Of a DNA stretch of 64,000 nucleotides, positions 1 through 7,267 are shown in pieces. The notes beneath the pieces were generated by a model that saw only the letters and a program-made list of their open reading frames with translations, did no database searches and had not been told where the DNA came from. How positions within the stretch are numbered: position 1 is the first letter of the stretch; every line of letters begins with the position of its first letter. Origin of the DNA: DASQFQ01 sp963802905 (GTDB lineage: Bacteria; Actinomycetota; Thermoleophilia; Solirubrobacterales; Solirubrobacteraceae); NCBI GenBank assembly GCA_963802905.1, contig CAWDKH010000008.1, positions 432,088 to 496,087 on the forward strand, written 5' to 3'. The translations under genes were made by a program, and so were the position numbers.

Positions 1-41
1 CAGGGCAGCATCGGGCATGGGGGGACAGGCGCGCCACCCTA

Positions 42-68
42 CAGCCGCCGGAGGGATTTCGGCGGCTG
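42..68. terminator. Perfect 9-bp hairpin, possible terminator
   Basis: The arms CAGCCGCCG (42-50) and CGGCGGCTG (60-68) are exact reverse complements around a 9-nt loop. The hairpin lies downstream of the leftward gene that ends at 161, so it could end that transcript or one entering from the left. No T-run follows on either strand, which is common in very GC-rich genomes. The rest of 1-160 shows no gene that I can support. Confidence 0.4.
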
Positions 69-160
69 GTCGTGGCGCGAAGGAAACGTAGCGCGAAATT
101 CGACTTTGTAACAACTTTGTGACAGCAGGCTCATGCCCGGCGGCTGGGACGGTGTCCCCG

Positions 161-616
161 CTAGGGCACAACCTTCAGCTGCGCGAGGAGGGTGCCCGAC
201 CCTTCGAGCTCGATCTCGAAGATGCCGGTGATGGTGGCTTTGAAGGAGACGGTCTCGACCTTGCCCGGCTCGAGCTCCTTCTTGATGTCGTAGCCGTGGA
301 TGTGGACCTCTTCCGGCACGTCGCTGACGACGCGGAAGCGGACGGTCTCGCCCTCTTTGTAGTTCAGCGCCTGCTCCTTGCCGGCCTCGAGCAGCGGCGG
401 CTTGGGCTTCGGCTTCGGTGTGGGCGTCGGCGTCGGCGTCGCGGTCTCGTCCGCCGACGCGCCGCCGGTTGCCGCGGTCTCGGTCGGCGTCGCCGTGGAC
501 GCGGCGGTGCTCGGCTCGTCGCTATCGTCGCCACCGCCGCCGGCGAGCAGAACGACGGCGACGATCGCGATGACCGCTGCGATGCCGAGGAAGGTCAGGC
601 GTTGACCGCGGCTCAT
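161..616 (-). CDS. Membrane-anchored cupredoxin-like protein
   Basis: A protein of about 151 residues. The ATG at 616 is chosen because the residues after it read as a short basic stretch plus one hydrophobic segment (about residues 9-28). A longer reading frame upstream adds only unconvincing residues. The anchor is followed by a low-complexity Ser/Thr/Pro and TPTPTPKPKPK linker (about 30-75), then a small beta-rich domain resembling the cupredoxin_1 fold, with VHIHGYD and a closing beta strand. The usual type-1 copper cysteine is absent, so copper binding is doubtful. It probably sits outside the membrane as a periplasmic or surface domain. The gene is divergent from osmC with only 33 bp between the starts, so the two promoters must overlap. 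The fold call is by motif likeness only. Confidence 0.6.
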   Translation of the reverse strand: MSRGQRLTFLGIAAVIAIVAVVLLAGGGGDDSDEPSTAASTATPTETAATGGASADETATPTPTPTPKPKPKPPLLEAGKEQALNYKEGETVRFRVVSDVPEEVHIHGYDIKKELEPGKVETVSFKATITGIFEIELEGSGTLLAQLKVVP

Positions 617-649
617 CGGCCCGCACCGTAGCGAACCCCGGGAGGGACC

Positions 650-1072
650 ATGCCGACACGTAAAGCCCACGCAGAGTGGAATGGCGCGCTCGATTCAGGC
701 CAGGGCCGGATGGAGTTCGGCTCCGGCGCGTTCGAGGGTCCGTACTCGTTCAAGTCGCGGATGCAGAACGGCACCGGGACCAACCCGGAGGAGCTGATCG
801 GCGCCGCGCACGCGGGCTGCTTCTCGATGGCGCTGTCCGGCGTCCTCAACGCGGACGGCCACACGCCCGAGTCGATCTCCACGGACGCCGCCGTGACCTT
901 CGAGCAGCAGGGCGAGGGCTGGGCGATCACCGGCATCGAGCTGACGACCGTCGGCAAGGTGCCCGGCATGGACGAGGACGCGTTCCTTCAGGCGGCCGAC
1001 GTGGCGAAGGAGAACTGCCCGGTCTCCGTCGCGCTCAGCGTGCCGATCACGCTGAACGCGTCGCTCGGTTGA
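650..1072 (+). CDS. osmC: OsmC/Ohr-family peroxiredoxin
   Basis: A 140-residue protein of normal OsmC length. Members reduce organic or inorganic hydroperoxides in the cytoplasm with two cysteines. Both are visible: the peroxidatic Cys in AAHAGCFSMAL (about residue 57) and the resolving Cys in ENCPVSVAL (about 125). The GXGXNPEEL segment before the first Cys is also typical of OsmC rather than Ohr. The start ATG at 650 is preceded by GGGAGGG at a suitable distance. The 3' end overlaps the convergent permease gene by 26 bp. OsmC (YhfA-like) versus Ohr subfamily was not tested by alignment. Confidence 0.9.
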   Translation: MPTRKAHAEWNGALDSGQGRMEFGSGAFEGPYSFKSRMQNGTGTNPEELIGAAHAGCFSMALSGVLNADGHTPESISTDAAVTFEQQGEGWAITGIELTTVGKVPGMDEDAFLQAADVAKENCPVSVALSVPITLNASLG

Positions 1073-2357
1073 TCGCCCAGAGGGCGATCCCGATCGCGAT
1101 CAGCCCGCCGGCGTAGGCGAAGATCGCCGGGTCGTCGAACGCCTTCTGCACGATCAGCGCGACGCAGGCGAGCACGCCGAGCACCGGCACGAACGTCGGC
1201 GCGCGGAAGTGCTCGTGCTCGACGTGCTCGCGCCTCAGCACGAGCACGGCGGAGTTGACGCACACGAACACGAACAGCAGCAGGAGCACCGTGGTGTCGG
1301 CGAGCGTCTCGAGGTCGCCGACGATCACGAGCAGCGCGGCGAGCGACGCGGTGAACACGATCGCGACATAGGGCGTGTTGCGCCCCGGGTGCACGCGCCC
1401 CAGCGCTTCGGGCACGATTCCTTCGCGGCTCATGCCGTAGACGAGCCGCGAGGCCATGATCAGGTTGATCAGCGCGCCGTTGGTCAGCGCGAACAGCGCG
1501 ATCCCGGCGAACACCTTCGTCGACATGGCAAGCGGGCCCTGGTCGACCACCTCGAGCAGCGGCCCGCTGGAGTCGACGAGCTTGCCGGTCGGGACCGCCA
1601 TCGAGGCGATCACCGTCACGAGCATGTAGACGACGCCGGCGATCCCGAGCCCGAGGAACAGCGCACGCGGGAACACGCGCGACGGGTCGCGGGTCTCCTC
1701 GGCGACGTTGACGGAGTCCTCGAACCCGATCAGGGCGAAGAAAGCCAGCGACGCGCCGGCGAGGATCGCGATCGGGACCGCCTCACCGGACTTGAACTCG
1801 AGCGCGCGCCCGGTGTCGCCGCCGCCGTCGAGCAGGAAGGCGAGGCCGATCACCACGACGAGCAGCAGCCCGCCGAGCTCGATCATGGTGAGGCCGAAGT
1901 TGAGCCCGACCGACTCCTTGATGCCGCGGAAGTTGACGAGCGAGATGACCGTCACGAACGCCAGCCCGACGAGGATCGTCGGCAGGTCGACGAACTCGCT
2001 CAGGTAGTCGCCGCCGAACGCGGTGGCGAGCGTCGCCGCCGAGGTGACGCCGGACGCCATGACCGCGAACGCGACCACGAACGTGAAGAACTCCGAACCC
2101 CACGCGCGGTTGACGTACAGCGCGGCGCCCGCGGCCCGCGGGTACTTCGTGACGAGTTCCGAATATGACGCCGCAGTGAACAGCGCGAGCACGCCGGCGA
2201 GCAGGAACGCGGTCCAGATCGCGCCGCCGACCTCGCCGCCAACCTCGCCCACCAGCGCGTAGATGCCTGCGCCGAGGACGTCGCCGATCACGAACACGGT
2301 CAGCATGCGGCCGGTGATCGTGGGCTGGAGCTTGGGTGCGGCGGTCGCCGTGCTCAT
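1047..2357 (-). CDS. APC-family amino acid permease
   Basis: A 436-residue integral membrane protein with about 12 hydrophobic segments. The N-terminal glycine-rich stretch (VIGDVLGAGIYALVG, residues about 23-38) is the substrate-binding unwound helix 1 of the amino acid-polyamine-organocation superfamily. NFRGIKES and the FFALIGFED motif in the middle also fit APC transporters. It should be a proton- or cation-coupled amino acid importer; the substrate cannot be read from sequence. Its ATG overlaps the stop of the upstream binding-protein gene by 4 bp (ATGA), so it is the last gene of the leftward operon cupin-glycosidase-binding protein-permease. Pairing a secondary permease with an ABC-type binding protein is unusual. 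Confidence 0.88.
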   Translation of the reverse strand: MSTATAAPKLQPTITGRMLTVFVIGDVLGAGIYALVGEVGGEVGGAIWTAFLLAGVLALFTAASYSELVTKYPRAAGAALYVNRAWGSEFFTFVVAFAVMASGVTSAATLATAFGGDYLSEFVDLPTILVGLAFVTVISLVNFRGIKESVGLNFGLTMIELGGLLLVVVIGLAFLLDGGGDTGRALEFKSGEAVPIAILAGASLAFFALIGFEDSVNVAEETRDPSRVFPRALFLGLGIAGVVYMLVTVIASMAVPTGKLVDSSGPLLEVVDQGPLAMSTKVFAGIALFALTNGALINLIMASRLVYGMSREGIVPEALGRVHPGRNTPYVAIVFTASLAALLVIVGDLETLADTTVLLLLFVFVCVNSAVLVLRREHVEHEHFRAPTFVPVLGVLACVALIVQKAFDDPAIFAYAGGLIAIGIALWAINRATRSA

Positions 2358-3463
2358 CGGTCCGGCTCGTATACCCGCTTGCCCTCCTTCAATCGATATG
2401 TGCTGAAGCGAGGCGCGGCGAGGACGCCGTTGGGCTCGACGGTGAGCGGGCCGACGGCGGTGCTCTGGGTGCCGGCGGAGAAGAACGCGTCGATCACGCG
2501 CTGGCGCGTGCCTGCATCGTCGTCCTGCGCCGCGCGGGTCAGGGCGGCAAGCACGGTCGTCATCGCCGCGTGGCCGAGCGCCGCGTACGGGCCGGGCCGG
2601 CGCCCGTAGGTGCGCTCGAACGCGGCTTCGAAGGTGCGCAGCGCCGGAGTCGACCCCGGCGCCGGCGCGCGCGAGACGAAGACGGCGTTGCGGGCCGCGC
2701 GACCGCGGAGCCGGCCGTCGATCCCCGCGCGGACCAGCTCGTCGGGCAGCACCACGCGCGCGCCGGGCGACTCGCGCGCGAGGCTCTCGGCGACGCCGGC
2801 GGCGTTGACCGGGTCGGCGCCCACGTAGATGACCGCGCCGTGCTTGCCGGGCGACTCGGCGAGCCTCGACCCCGCCGCGCGCCGCACCTGGGCGGCGAGC
2901 GCCTGCGAGCTGTCGTCGCCCTCGGCCTCGACCACGATCCGCTGCGCGTCTGCCGCGCGTACGAGCGCGCGCGCCTGCGCGCGGTCGTCGCCGACGAGGC
3001 GGGCGAACGAGCGCCGCCCGGACGGGTACCAGCGCTCGGGCTCACCCTGCGCCACTCGCTCCGTGAAGCCCAGGTAGCCGGCGCCCAGCGAGAGGTGCAG
3101 GATGCCCGTCTCGTTGAGCAGCGGGATCGCGGCGCGCGCGCCTTTCGAGTCCACGGTGCCGATCAGCGCCGACGTCTGCGTGTCGGCCATCGCCGTGCGC
3201 GCCGTTTCCGCCGCCCCCGCGGCAGCCTCGTCGAGCGAGGAGAAGTTGATCGTGTACTTGCCGATCCGCCCGTGCACCTCGGCGAGCGCGAGCTTCTCGC
3301 CGTCGACGATGTCGCGCGAGACGCCGCGGCCCGGCGTCGGCAGCGACGAGTAGACGGTCAGGATCGTGCCGCCGGTGGTCCCTCCGCGCCGGATCGCGTC
3401 ACTGTTCCCGCAGCCGGCGACGGCGACCGCGAGCGCCGCGGTCACCAACGCGAGCGCCCTCAC
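2354..3463 (-). CDS. Lipoprotein ABC-type substrate-binding protein (branched-chain amino acid-like)
   Basis: A protein of about 369 residues. The GTG at 3463 is chosen because it starts directly on a signal peptide (VRALALVTAALAVAVAGC) ending in a lipobox Cys at about residue 18, and because it overlaps the upstream stop as GTGA. The mature part has the periplasmic-binding type I layout of LivJ-like receptors: VYSSLPTPG near the N terminus, SALIGTVDSKGARAAIPLLN, a central FARLVGDD, and a C-terminal FEAAFERTYGRRPGPYAALGHAA typical of this family. No LivHMGF ABC permease or ATPase genes are adjacent; the only transporter in the operon is an APC permease. It may be an orphan receptor or a sensor; ligand unknown. 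Confidence 0.8.
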   Translation of the reverse strand: MRALALVTAALAVAVAGCGNSDAIRRGGTTGGTILTVYSSLPTPGRGVSRDIVDGEKLALAEVHGRIGKYTINFSSLDEAAAGAAETARTAMADTQTSALIGTVDSKGARAAIPLLNETGILHLSLGAGYLGFTERVAQGEPERWYPSGRRSFARLVGDDRAQARALVRAADAQRIVVEAEGDDSSQALAAQVRRAAGSRLAESPGKHGAVIYVGADPVNAAGVAESLARESPGARVVLPDELVRAGIDGRLRGRAARNAVFVSRAPAPGSTPALRTFEAAFERTYGRRPGPYAALGHAAMTTVLAALTRAAQDDDAGTRQRVIDAFFSAGTQSTAVGPLTVEPNGVLAAPRFSTYRLKEGKRVYEPDR

Positions 3464-4422
3464 TTCGACTTCTTGGCCCGCCGCGACGCCAGGAGGCGGT
3501 TCGCCGCGCGGGCGCGGCGGATGTAGGTCTTGACGACCTTGTAGGCCGGCCGCGGGCGGCCGCGGCGATCGAACAGCGCGGAGTCCCAGGTCGTGTCCGG
3601 CGCGGGCGCGACCCAGTGGTAGAAGTAGACGCGCTGGACCCGCCGGCTCAGGCGCGCCAGCTTCTCCACCTGCCGCGTCGCCTTGGCCGCGTGCGTCTTC
3701 GAGTCGGCGAACTCGATCCGCGAGCCGTTGTCGCGGCGCACAAGGCCGCCGGTCTCGGTGAACCAGATCTTCGCCTTCGTCTTGCGCGTCGCGTTCAGCA
3801 GCGAGCGCGTGCCGCTGGTGCGGAAGCGGTTGGCGTCGATGTAGTTGTGCAGCGCCCAGATGCGGACGCGGTGCTTCGCGCTGCGCTCGACCTGGCGCAC
3901 CCAGCGCGGCATGTCCGTCGAGTCGAGGACCGAGGGGCCCACGATCGTGCAGCTGCGGCAGTTGCGGCGGAGCATGTCGTAGTAGCGGCCGACGATGGCC
4001 GGCCGGTTCCAGGTCGGCTGCCCGCGGAGGTTGGCCTCGTTCCAGGTCAGGTAGGTCTTCACCCACGGGTAGTGGCGGCGGAAGGCGATGAACTCGCGCC
4101 GTAGGCGGGCGGGCGACGGTAGGTACTTGCGGCGCGAGAGCTTGGGCGAGCGCGAGCGGCTGAAGCCGAGCAGGACGCGCGCGCCGCTATCGCGCGCCTT
4201 GGCCAGGTAGTCGTCGACCTCGGCCTTCTGCCACGGGACGCGCAGTGCGTCCCAGGCGACGATGTAGCGGACGTCACGCGTGCCGAGTCGCTGCCACGAC
4301 GGGTCCTGGAAGATCGAGGGGCTCTGCTCGCCGATCCCGATCGCGGTCGGCGCGGCGCTCGCCGCGGCGGGCAGGAGCAGCAGGGCGGCCGTCGCGACGA
4401 CGGCGCAGATCAGTCGGCGCAC
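3460..4422 (-). CDS. Secreted clan-A (TIM-barrel) glycoside hydrolase
   Basis: A 320-residue exported protein beginning at GTG with a signal peptide ending near AASAAP (about residue 25). It has two glutamates in the positions expected for a retaining GH-A enzyme: the acid/base in YLTWNEANL (about residue 127) and the nucleophile in IWFTETGGL (about residue 228). VYFYHWVAP late in the sequence matches the aromatic strand near the end of such barrels. The C terminus is a basic Arg/Lys-rich tail. Families GH5, GH39 and related are possible; substrate is not known. It is second in the four-gene operon, 6 bp after the cupin gene. Confidence 0.72.
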   Translation of the reverse strand: MRRLICAVVATAALLLLPAAASAAPTAIGIGEQSPSIFQDPSWQRLGTRDVRYIVAWDALRVPWQKAEVDDYLAKARDSGARVLLGFSRSRSPKLSRRKYLPSPARLRREFIAFRRHYPWVKTYLTWNEANLRGQPTWNRPAIVGRYYDMLRRNCRSCTIVGPSVLDSTDMPRWVRQVERSAKHRVRIWALHNYIDANRFRTSGTRSLLNATRKTKAKIWFTETGGLVRRDNGSRIEFADSKTHAAKATRQVEKLARLSRRVQRVYFYHWVAPAPDTTWDSALFDRRGRPRPAYKVVKTYIRRARAANRLLASRRAKKSK

Positions 4423-4428
4423 GGGCGA

Positions 4429-4794
4429 TCAGCCTCCGGTGAGGACGGTGTCGTCGTGGGAGTACGCGGGAGCGCAGCAGCAGAACAGCACCAGCGGGTC
4501 GGTACCCGGGTTGTGCAGCTTGTGCACCGCGCCTGGCGCGATCACCACGCAGTCGCCGGCGCGCACCGGCGCGTCCTCGCCATCTAGTCGCATCGTCCCC
4601 ATCCCCGACACGAACAGATAGATCTCCTCGGAGATGCGGTGGTAGTGCTCGGCGGTCTCGCCGCCGGGCGGGACCGTGGCCTCGGCCAGCGACTGGTTCG
4701 CGGCGTTGCCGGAGGGCACCCCGGCCAGCTCGCGGATCGCGGAGCCGTCAGCCGTGATGAAGGACTCGCGCTGCTCGAGGCGGACCGTCTGCAC
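4429..4794 (-). CDS. Small cupin-domain protein
   Basis: A 121-residue single-domain cupin. Motif 1 is AEHYHRISEEIYLFVSGMG (two His and one Glu ligand) and motif 2 is GDCVVIAPGAVHKLHN (third His), so a complete metal site is present. Such small cupins are enzymes or sugar/acid sensors; no specific reaction can be assigned. An unusual CCC triplet occurs near residue 107 (LVLFCCCAP). The start is GTG, as no ATG is available. It is the first gene of the operon that continues into the glycosidase, binding protein and permease. A strong hairpin lies upstream at 4812-4839, so the operon promoter probably lies in the short interval between them. Confidence 0.85.
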   Translation of the reverse strand: MQTVRLEQRESFITADGSAIRELAGVPSGNAANQSLAEATVPPGGETAEHYHRISEEIYLFVSGMGTMRLDGEDAPVRAGDCVVIAPGAVHKLHNPGTDPLVLFCCCAPAYSHDDTVLTGG

Positions 4795-4811
4795 CGCCCC
4801 GATGGTAGAGC

Positions 4812-4839
4812 GAGGCCCCGCCGTTTCCGGCGGGGCCTC
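4812..4839 (-). terminator. Perfect 12-bp GC-rich terminator hairpin
   Basis: GAGGCCCCGCCG (4812-4823), loop TTTC, CGGCGGGGCCTC (4828-4839): an exact 12-bp stem with a tetraloop. It lies 19 bp after the stop of the 36-residue ORF at 4858-4968 and before the cupin start, both leftward. It therefore probably separates a short independent transcript from the cupin operon. No strong T-tract follows. Confidence 0.75.
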
Positions 4840-4857
4840 GGCCCTGGGGGGAGTGGA

Positions 4858-4968
4858 CTACGCCCGGACCCGGCGCACGAGGGCGCGGACCACGGGCTCC
4901 TGTCGGTGCCGTTCGCGGCGCTCGGAGGCGACCGCATGGGCGTACTGCTGGTGCATAAGTGAATGCAT
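4858..4968 (-). CDS. Short ORF (36 residues), small basic protein
   Basis: ATG at 4968 to TAG at 4858. GGAG lies about 7 nt before the ATG, and a perfect terminator hairpin follows 19 bp after the stop, so it looks like an independently expressed small gene. The peptide starts MHSLMHQQYAHAV, is rich in Arg and His, and ends VRALVRRVRA, suggesting an amphipathic basic helix. I do not recognise a family. Other very short ORFs with similar make-up occur at 28158 and 50900 in this window. It could instead be an untranslated small RNA. Confidence 0.5.
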   Translation of the reverse strand: MHSLMHQQYAHAVASERRERHRQEPVVRALVRRVRA

Positions 4969-5131
4969 GGTGGACTCCGGTTGATGGGACTGGAACGGAG
5001 CCGCCCACGAACCACGTGAAGGCGAGAGGACCGGCGATCAAGCGGTCGCGGGCGGCAGAGGCTGCCCGCGACGAGGGAGCAGCCCTAGCGCGCGAGCAGG
5101 AGGATGAGACGCATTCGCGGGGCGGTATTCG

Positions 5132-6388
5132 TCATGTCTCCTGCTCACCTCCTGGGGGTCGGACTGCTGGTCGACGGCGACGATACCTGACGCCCTGCAC
5201 CCCGTCGGTGCGGTTAACCCCACCCTGGGTTCCCGCGACCGCGGCGAATTCGCCGGTCTCCAAGTCGTCCTCGAAGCGCTCGTCGATCTGGTGCTCGGAA
5301 GTGTCCGGGTCGTCGCGCCGCATCTGCCATGCGCGCAGGCGCCGCAGCTTGAGGATCTCGAGCACGTAGACGAGGTAGACCGACGCGGCGAGGCCGATCA
5401 GCCCCAGCAGGCCCATCACGATCGCCCAGCCGGCATTCAGGTGACCGTTGCTCTCCGAGTAGGGGACGAAGCGCAGCGCCACCGCCAGCCCCGCCATCGT
5501 CGTCGTCCAGGCGTAGAGGTAGAGGACCGTCTTGCGCTGCGAGAAGCCCATCCGGTGGAAGCGATGGTGGAAGTGGTTGGAGTCGCCGCGGTAGACGGGG
5601 CGGCGGTACTTGATCCGCTTGGCGACGACGAAGCCGGTGTCGAGGAACGGCACGGCGAGGATCACCAGGGGAACGACGAGCGCGATCAGGGCGTTGGTCT
5701 TGAGCGAGCCCTCGACGATCACCACGCCGAGCAACAGCCCCAGCAGGTTCGAGCCCGAGTCGCCCATGAAGACCGACGCGGGGTGGAAGTTGTGGATCAG
5801 GAAGCCGGCCGCCGCGCCCGCGATGCAGGCCGCGAGGATGCCCGCCGCCTCCTCGTTGAGGTCGAACGCGATGACCGAGAAGGCGACCGCGGAGATCGCG
5901 CAGACGCCGGCCGCGAGCCCGTCGACGCCGTCGGAGAGGTTGACGACGTTCATCACCATCACCAGGCCGATGAGCGTCAGCGGCCCGCCGAGGTCGCCGA
6001 GCTCGACACGGCCGACGAACGGCAGCGTGAAGCTGTCGACGAGCACGCCGGAGAGCACGCAGATCAGCCCCGCCGCGAACTGCCCGAGCAGCTTGAGGCC
6101 GGGCGAGATGTCGCGCAGGTCGTCGATCAGCCCGACGAGCGTGATCAGCGCCGCGGCGCCGAGGACCCCGCGCATCTCCGTCGAGGCGGGCAGGAACAGG
6201 GCGCTGGCGACCAGCACGCCGGCGAAGATCGCCAGCCCGCCGAGCAGCGGCGTCGGCTCGGACGCGAGCCCGCGCTCCTTGACGGGATCGAGCGCGCCGA
6301 CGCGGCGCGCGATGCGCGCGACGAGCGGGGTGGCGGCCGTCGTCAGCGCGAGCGCGACGAGGAACGCGAGGAGCGCGCGTTCTTCCAT
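5132..6388 (-). CDS. wecA: Undecaprenyl-phosphate sugar-1-phosphate transferase (WecA/TagO/MraY superfamily)
   Basis: A protein of about 418 residues with about ten membrane segments. It should transfer GlcNAc-1-phosphate (or a related sugar phosphate) from UDP-sugar to undecaprenyl phosphate, the first step of teichoic acid, O-antigen or similar polymer synthesis. Diagnostic motifs are present: DDLRD (Mg/prenyl site, about residue 92), NLSDGVDGLA (about 152), MGDSGS, and HFHHRFHRMGF (about 290), the last being the WecA/TagO histidine motif rather than that of MraY. The ATG at 6388 gives MEERALLAFLVAL, starting directly on helix 1. The C-terminal 75 residues are hydrophilic and probably disordered. 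The gene is divergent from the dapA-like gene (36 bp apart). Confidence 0.9.
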   Translation of the reverse strand: MEERALLAFLVALALTTAATPLVARIARRVGALDPVKERGLASEPTPLLGGLAIFAGVLVASALFLPASTEMRGVLGAAALITLVGLIDDLRDISPGLKLLGQFAAGLICVLSGVLVDSFTLPFVGRVELGDLGGPLTLIGLVMVMNVVNLSDGVDGLAAGVCAISAVAFSVIAFDLNEEAAGILAACIAGAAAGFLIHNFHPASVFMGDSGSNLLGLLLGVVIVEGSLKTNALIALVVPLVILAVPFLDTGFVVAKRIKYRRPVYRGDSNHFHHRFHRMGFSQRKTVLYLYAWTTTMAGLAVALRFVPYSESNGHLNAGWAIVMGLLGLIGLAASVYLVYVLEILKLRRLRAWQMRRDDPDTSEHQIDERFEDDLETGEFAAVAGTQGGVNRTDGVQGVRYRRRRPAVRPPGGEQET

Positions 6389-6424
6389 GGGTATCGGAGA
6401 GGATCGCAGGGCATACGTTGGGTC

Positions 6425-7267
6425 ATGTTGTCTTTCGACGCCCCGAGCGTCCTCCCCGCTTTGCTGACGCCCTTCGACGAGCGCGGCGGGATCGACACCC
6501 GCGCGCTCACCGACCACGTCGAGTTCCTGATCGAGGCCGGCGTTGACGGGATCATGCCGTGCGGCACGACCGGTGAGACCGCGCTGCTCGAGCCCGACGA
6601 GACGATCTCCGTGGTGCGTGTGGTCGTCGAGGCGGCCGCGGGCCGCGTGCCGGTCGTCGCCCACGTCGGGCGGCCGGCGACCACGACGACGGCGCGGCTG
6701 ATCGAGGCGGCGATCGACGCCGGCGCCGCGGGCGTCTCGGCGATCGTCCCCTACTACTACGCGCTCGGCGACCGCGAGATCGTCGCCCACTTCCGCGCGC
6801 TGCTGCGGGCGGCGGGCGACACGCCGCTGCTCGCCTACACGTTCCCCGCGCGCACCGGCAACGAGCTCAGCGCCGACGCATTCAAGACGCTCGTCGGCGA
6901 CGGTCTGGCGGGCCTCAAGGACTCCACCAGCGACGACGACATCCACGCCGGCTACCTCGCCGCGGCACCCGAGGCGCAGATCTTCGTCGGCTCCCCCTCC
7001 CACCTGCTGGTCTCGCTGCAGGGCGGCTCACGCGGCGGCGTGGCGGCGCTCGCCAACCTCAAGCCCGAGCTCGTGATCGCGCTCGCCCAGGCGTGGCGCG
7101 ACGGACGCGACGACGAGGCCGAGCGCCTGCAGGAGGAGGTCCGCGCGGCCGAGCGCGAGCTCGCGCAGGAGCCGGCGCTGGTGGCGCTCAAGCGCGGCGT
7201 CTCCGAGCTGCTCGCCGAGCGCGGCTCGCGCTACCCCTCGGCGCTGCGCAGCCCGCTCGGCACCTGA
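6425..7267 (+). CDS. DapA-family (dihydrodipicolinate synthase/NAL) aldolase
   Basis: A 280-residue class I aldolase fold. Key elements are GTTGETALL (about residue 44), a Tyr in VPYYYAL (about 117), the Arg-bearing FPARTGNEL (about 145), and the Schiff-base Lys in LAGLKDSTSD (about 167). This fits 4-hydroxy-tetrahydrodipicolinate synthase of lysine synthesis, but GLKDST instead of the usual GIKEA-type motif, and the lack of lysine genes nearby, leave room for another pyruvate-dependent aldolase of the superfamily. The ATG at 6425 begins MLSFDAP. The 3' end overlaps the convergent TRAP permease gene by 37 bp. Confidence 0.75.
   Translation: MLSFDAPSVLPALLTPFDERGGIDTRALTDHVEFLIEAGVDGIMPCGTTGETALLEPDETISVVRVVVEAAAGRVPVVAHVGRPATTTTARLIEAAIDAGAAGVSAIVPYYYALGDREIVAHFRALLRAAGDTPLLAYTFPARTGNELSADAFKTLVGDGLAGLKDSTSDDDIHAGYLAAAPEAQIFVGSPSHLLVSLQGGSRGGVAALANLKPELVIALAQAWRDGRDDEAERLQEEVRAAERELAQEPALVALKRGVSELLAERGSRYPSALRSPLGT

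Noticed and set aside
1209..2168. Long plus-strand reading frame opposite the APC permease gene
   Set aside because: Composition is extreme Arg/Glu/Asp/His, typical of the antisense frame of a GC-rich gene; no domain, start site or family.
5090..5136. 16-codon ORF overlapping the wecA stop (ATGA)
   Set aside because: It begins MTNTAPRMRLILLLAR and stops at once. It could be the start of a frameshifted small membrane protein reaching about 4990, but no clear continuation or family was found.
5291..6467. Long plus-strand frame running into the dapA-like gene
   Set aside because: Antisense shadow of wecA; the real aldolase begins at ATG 6425 with a normal DapA-family N terminus.
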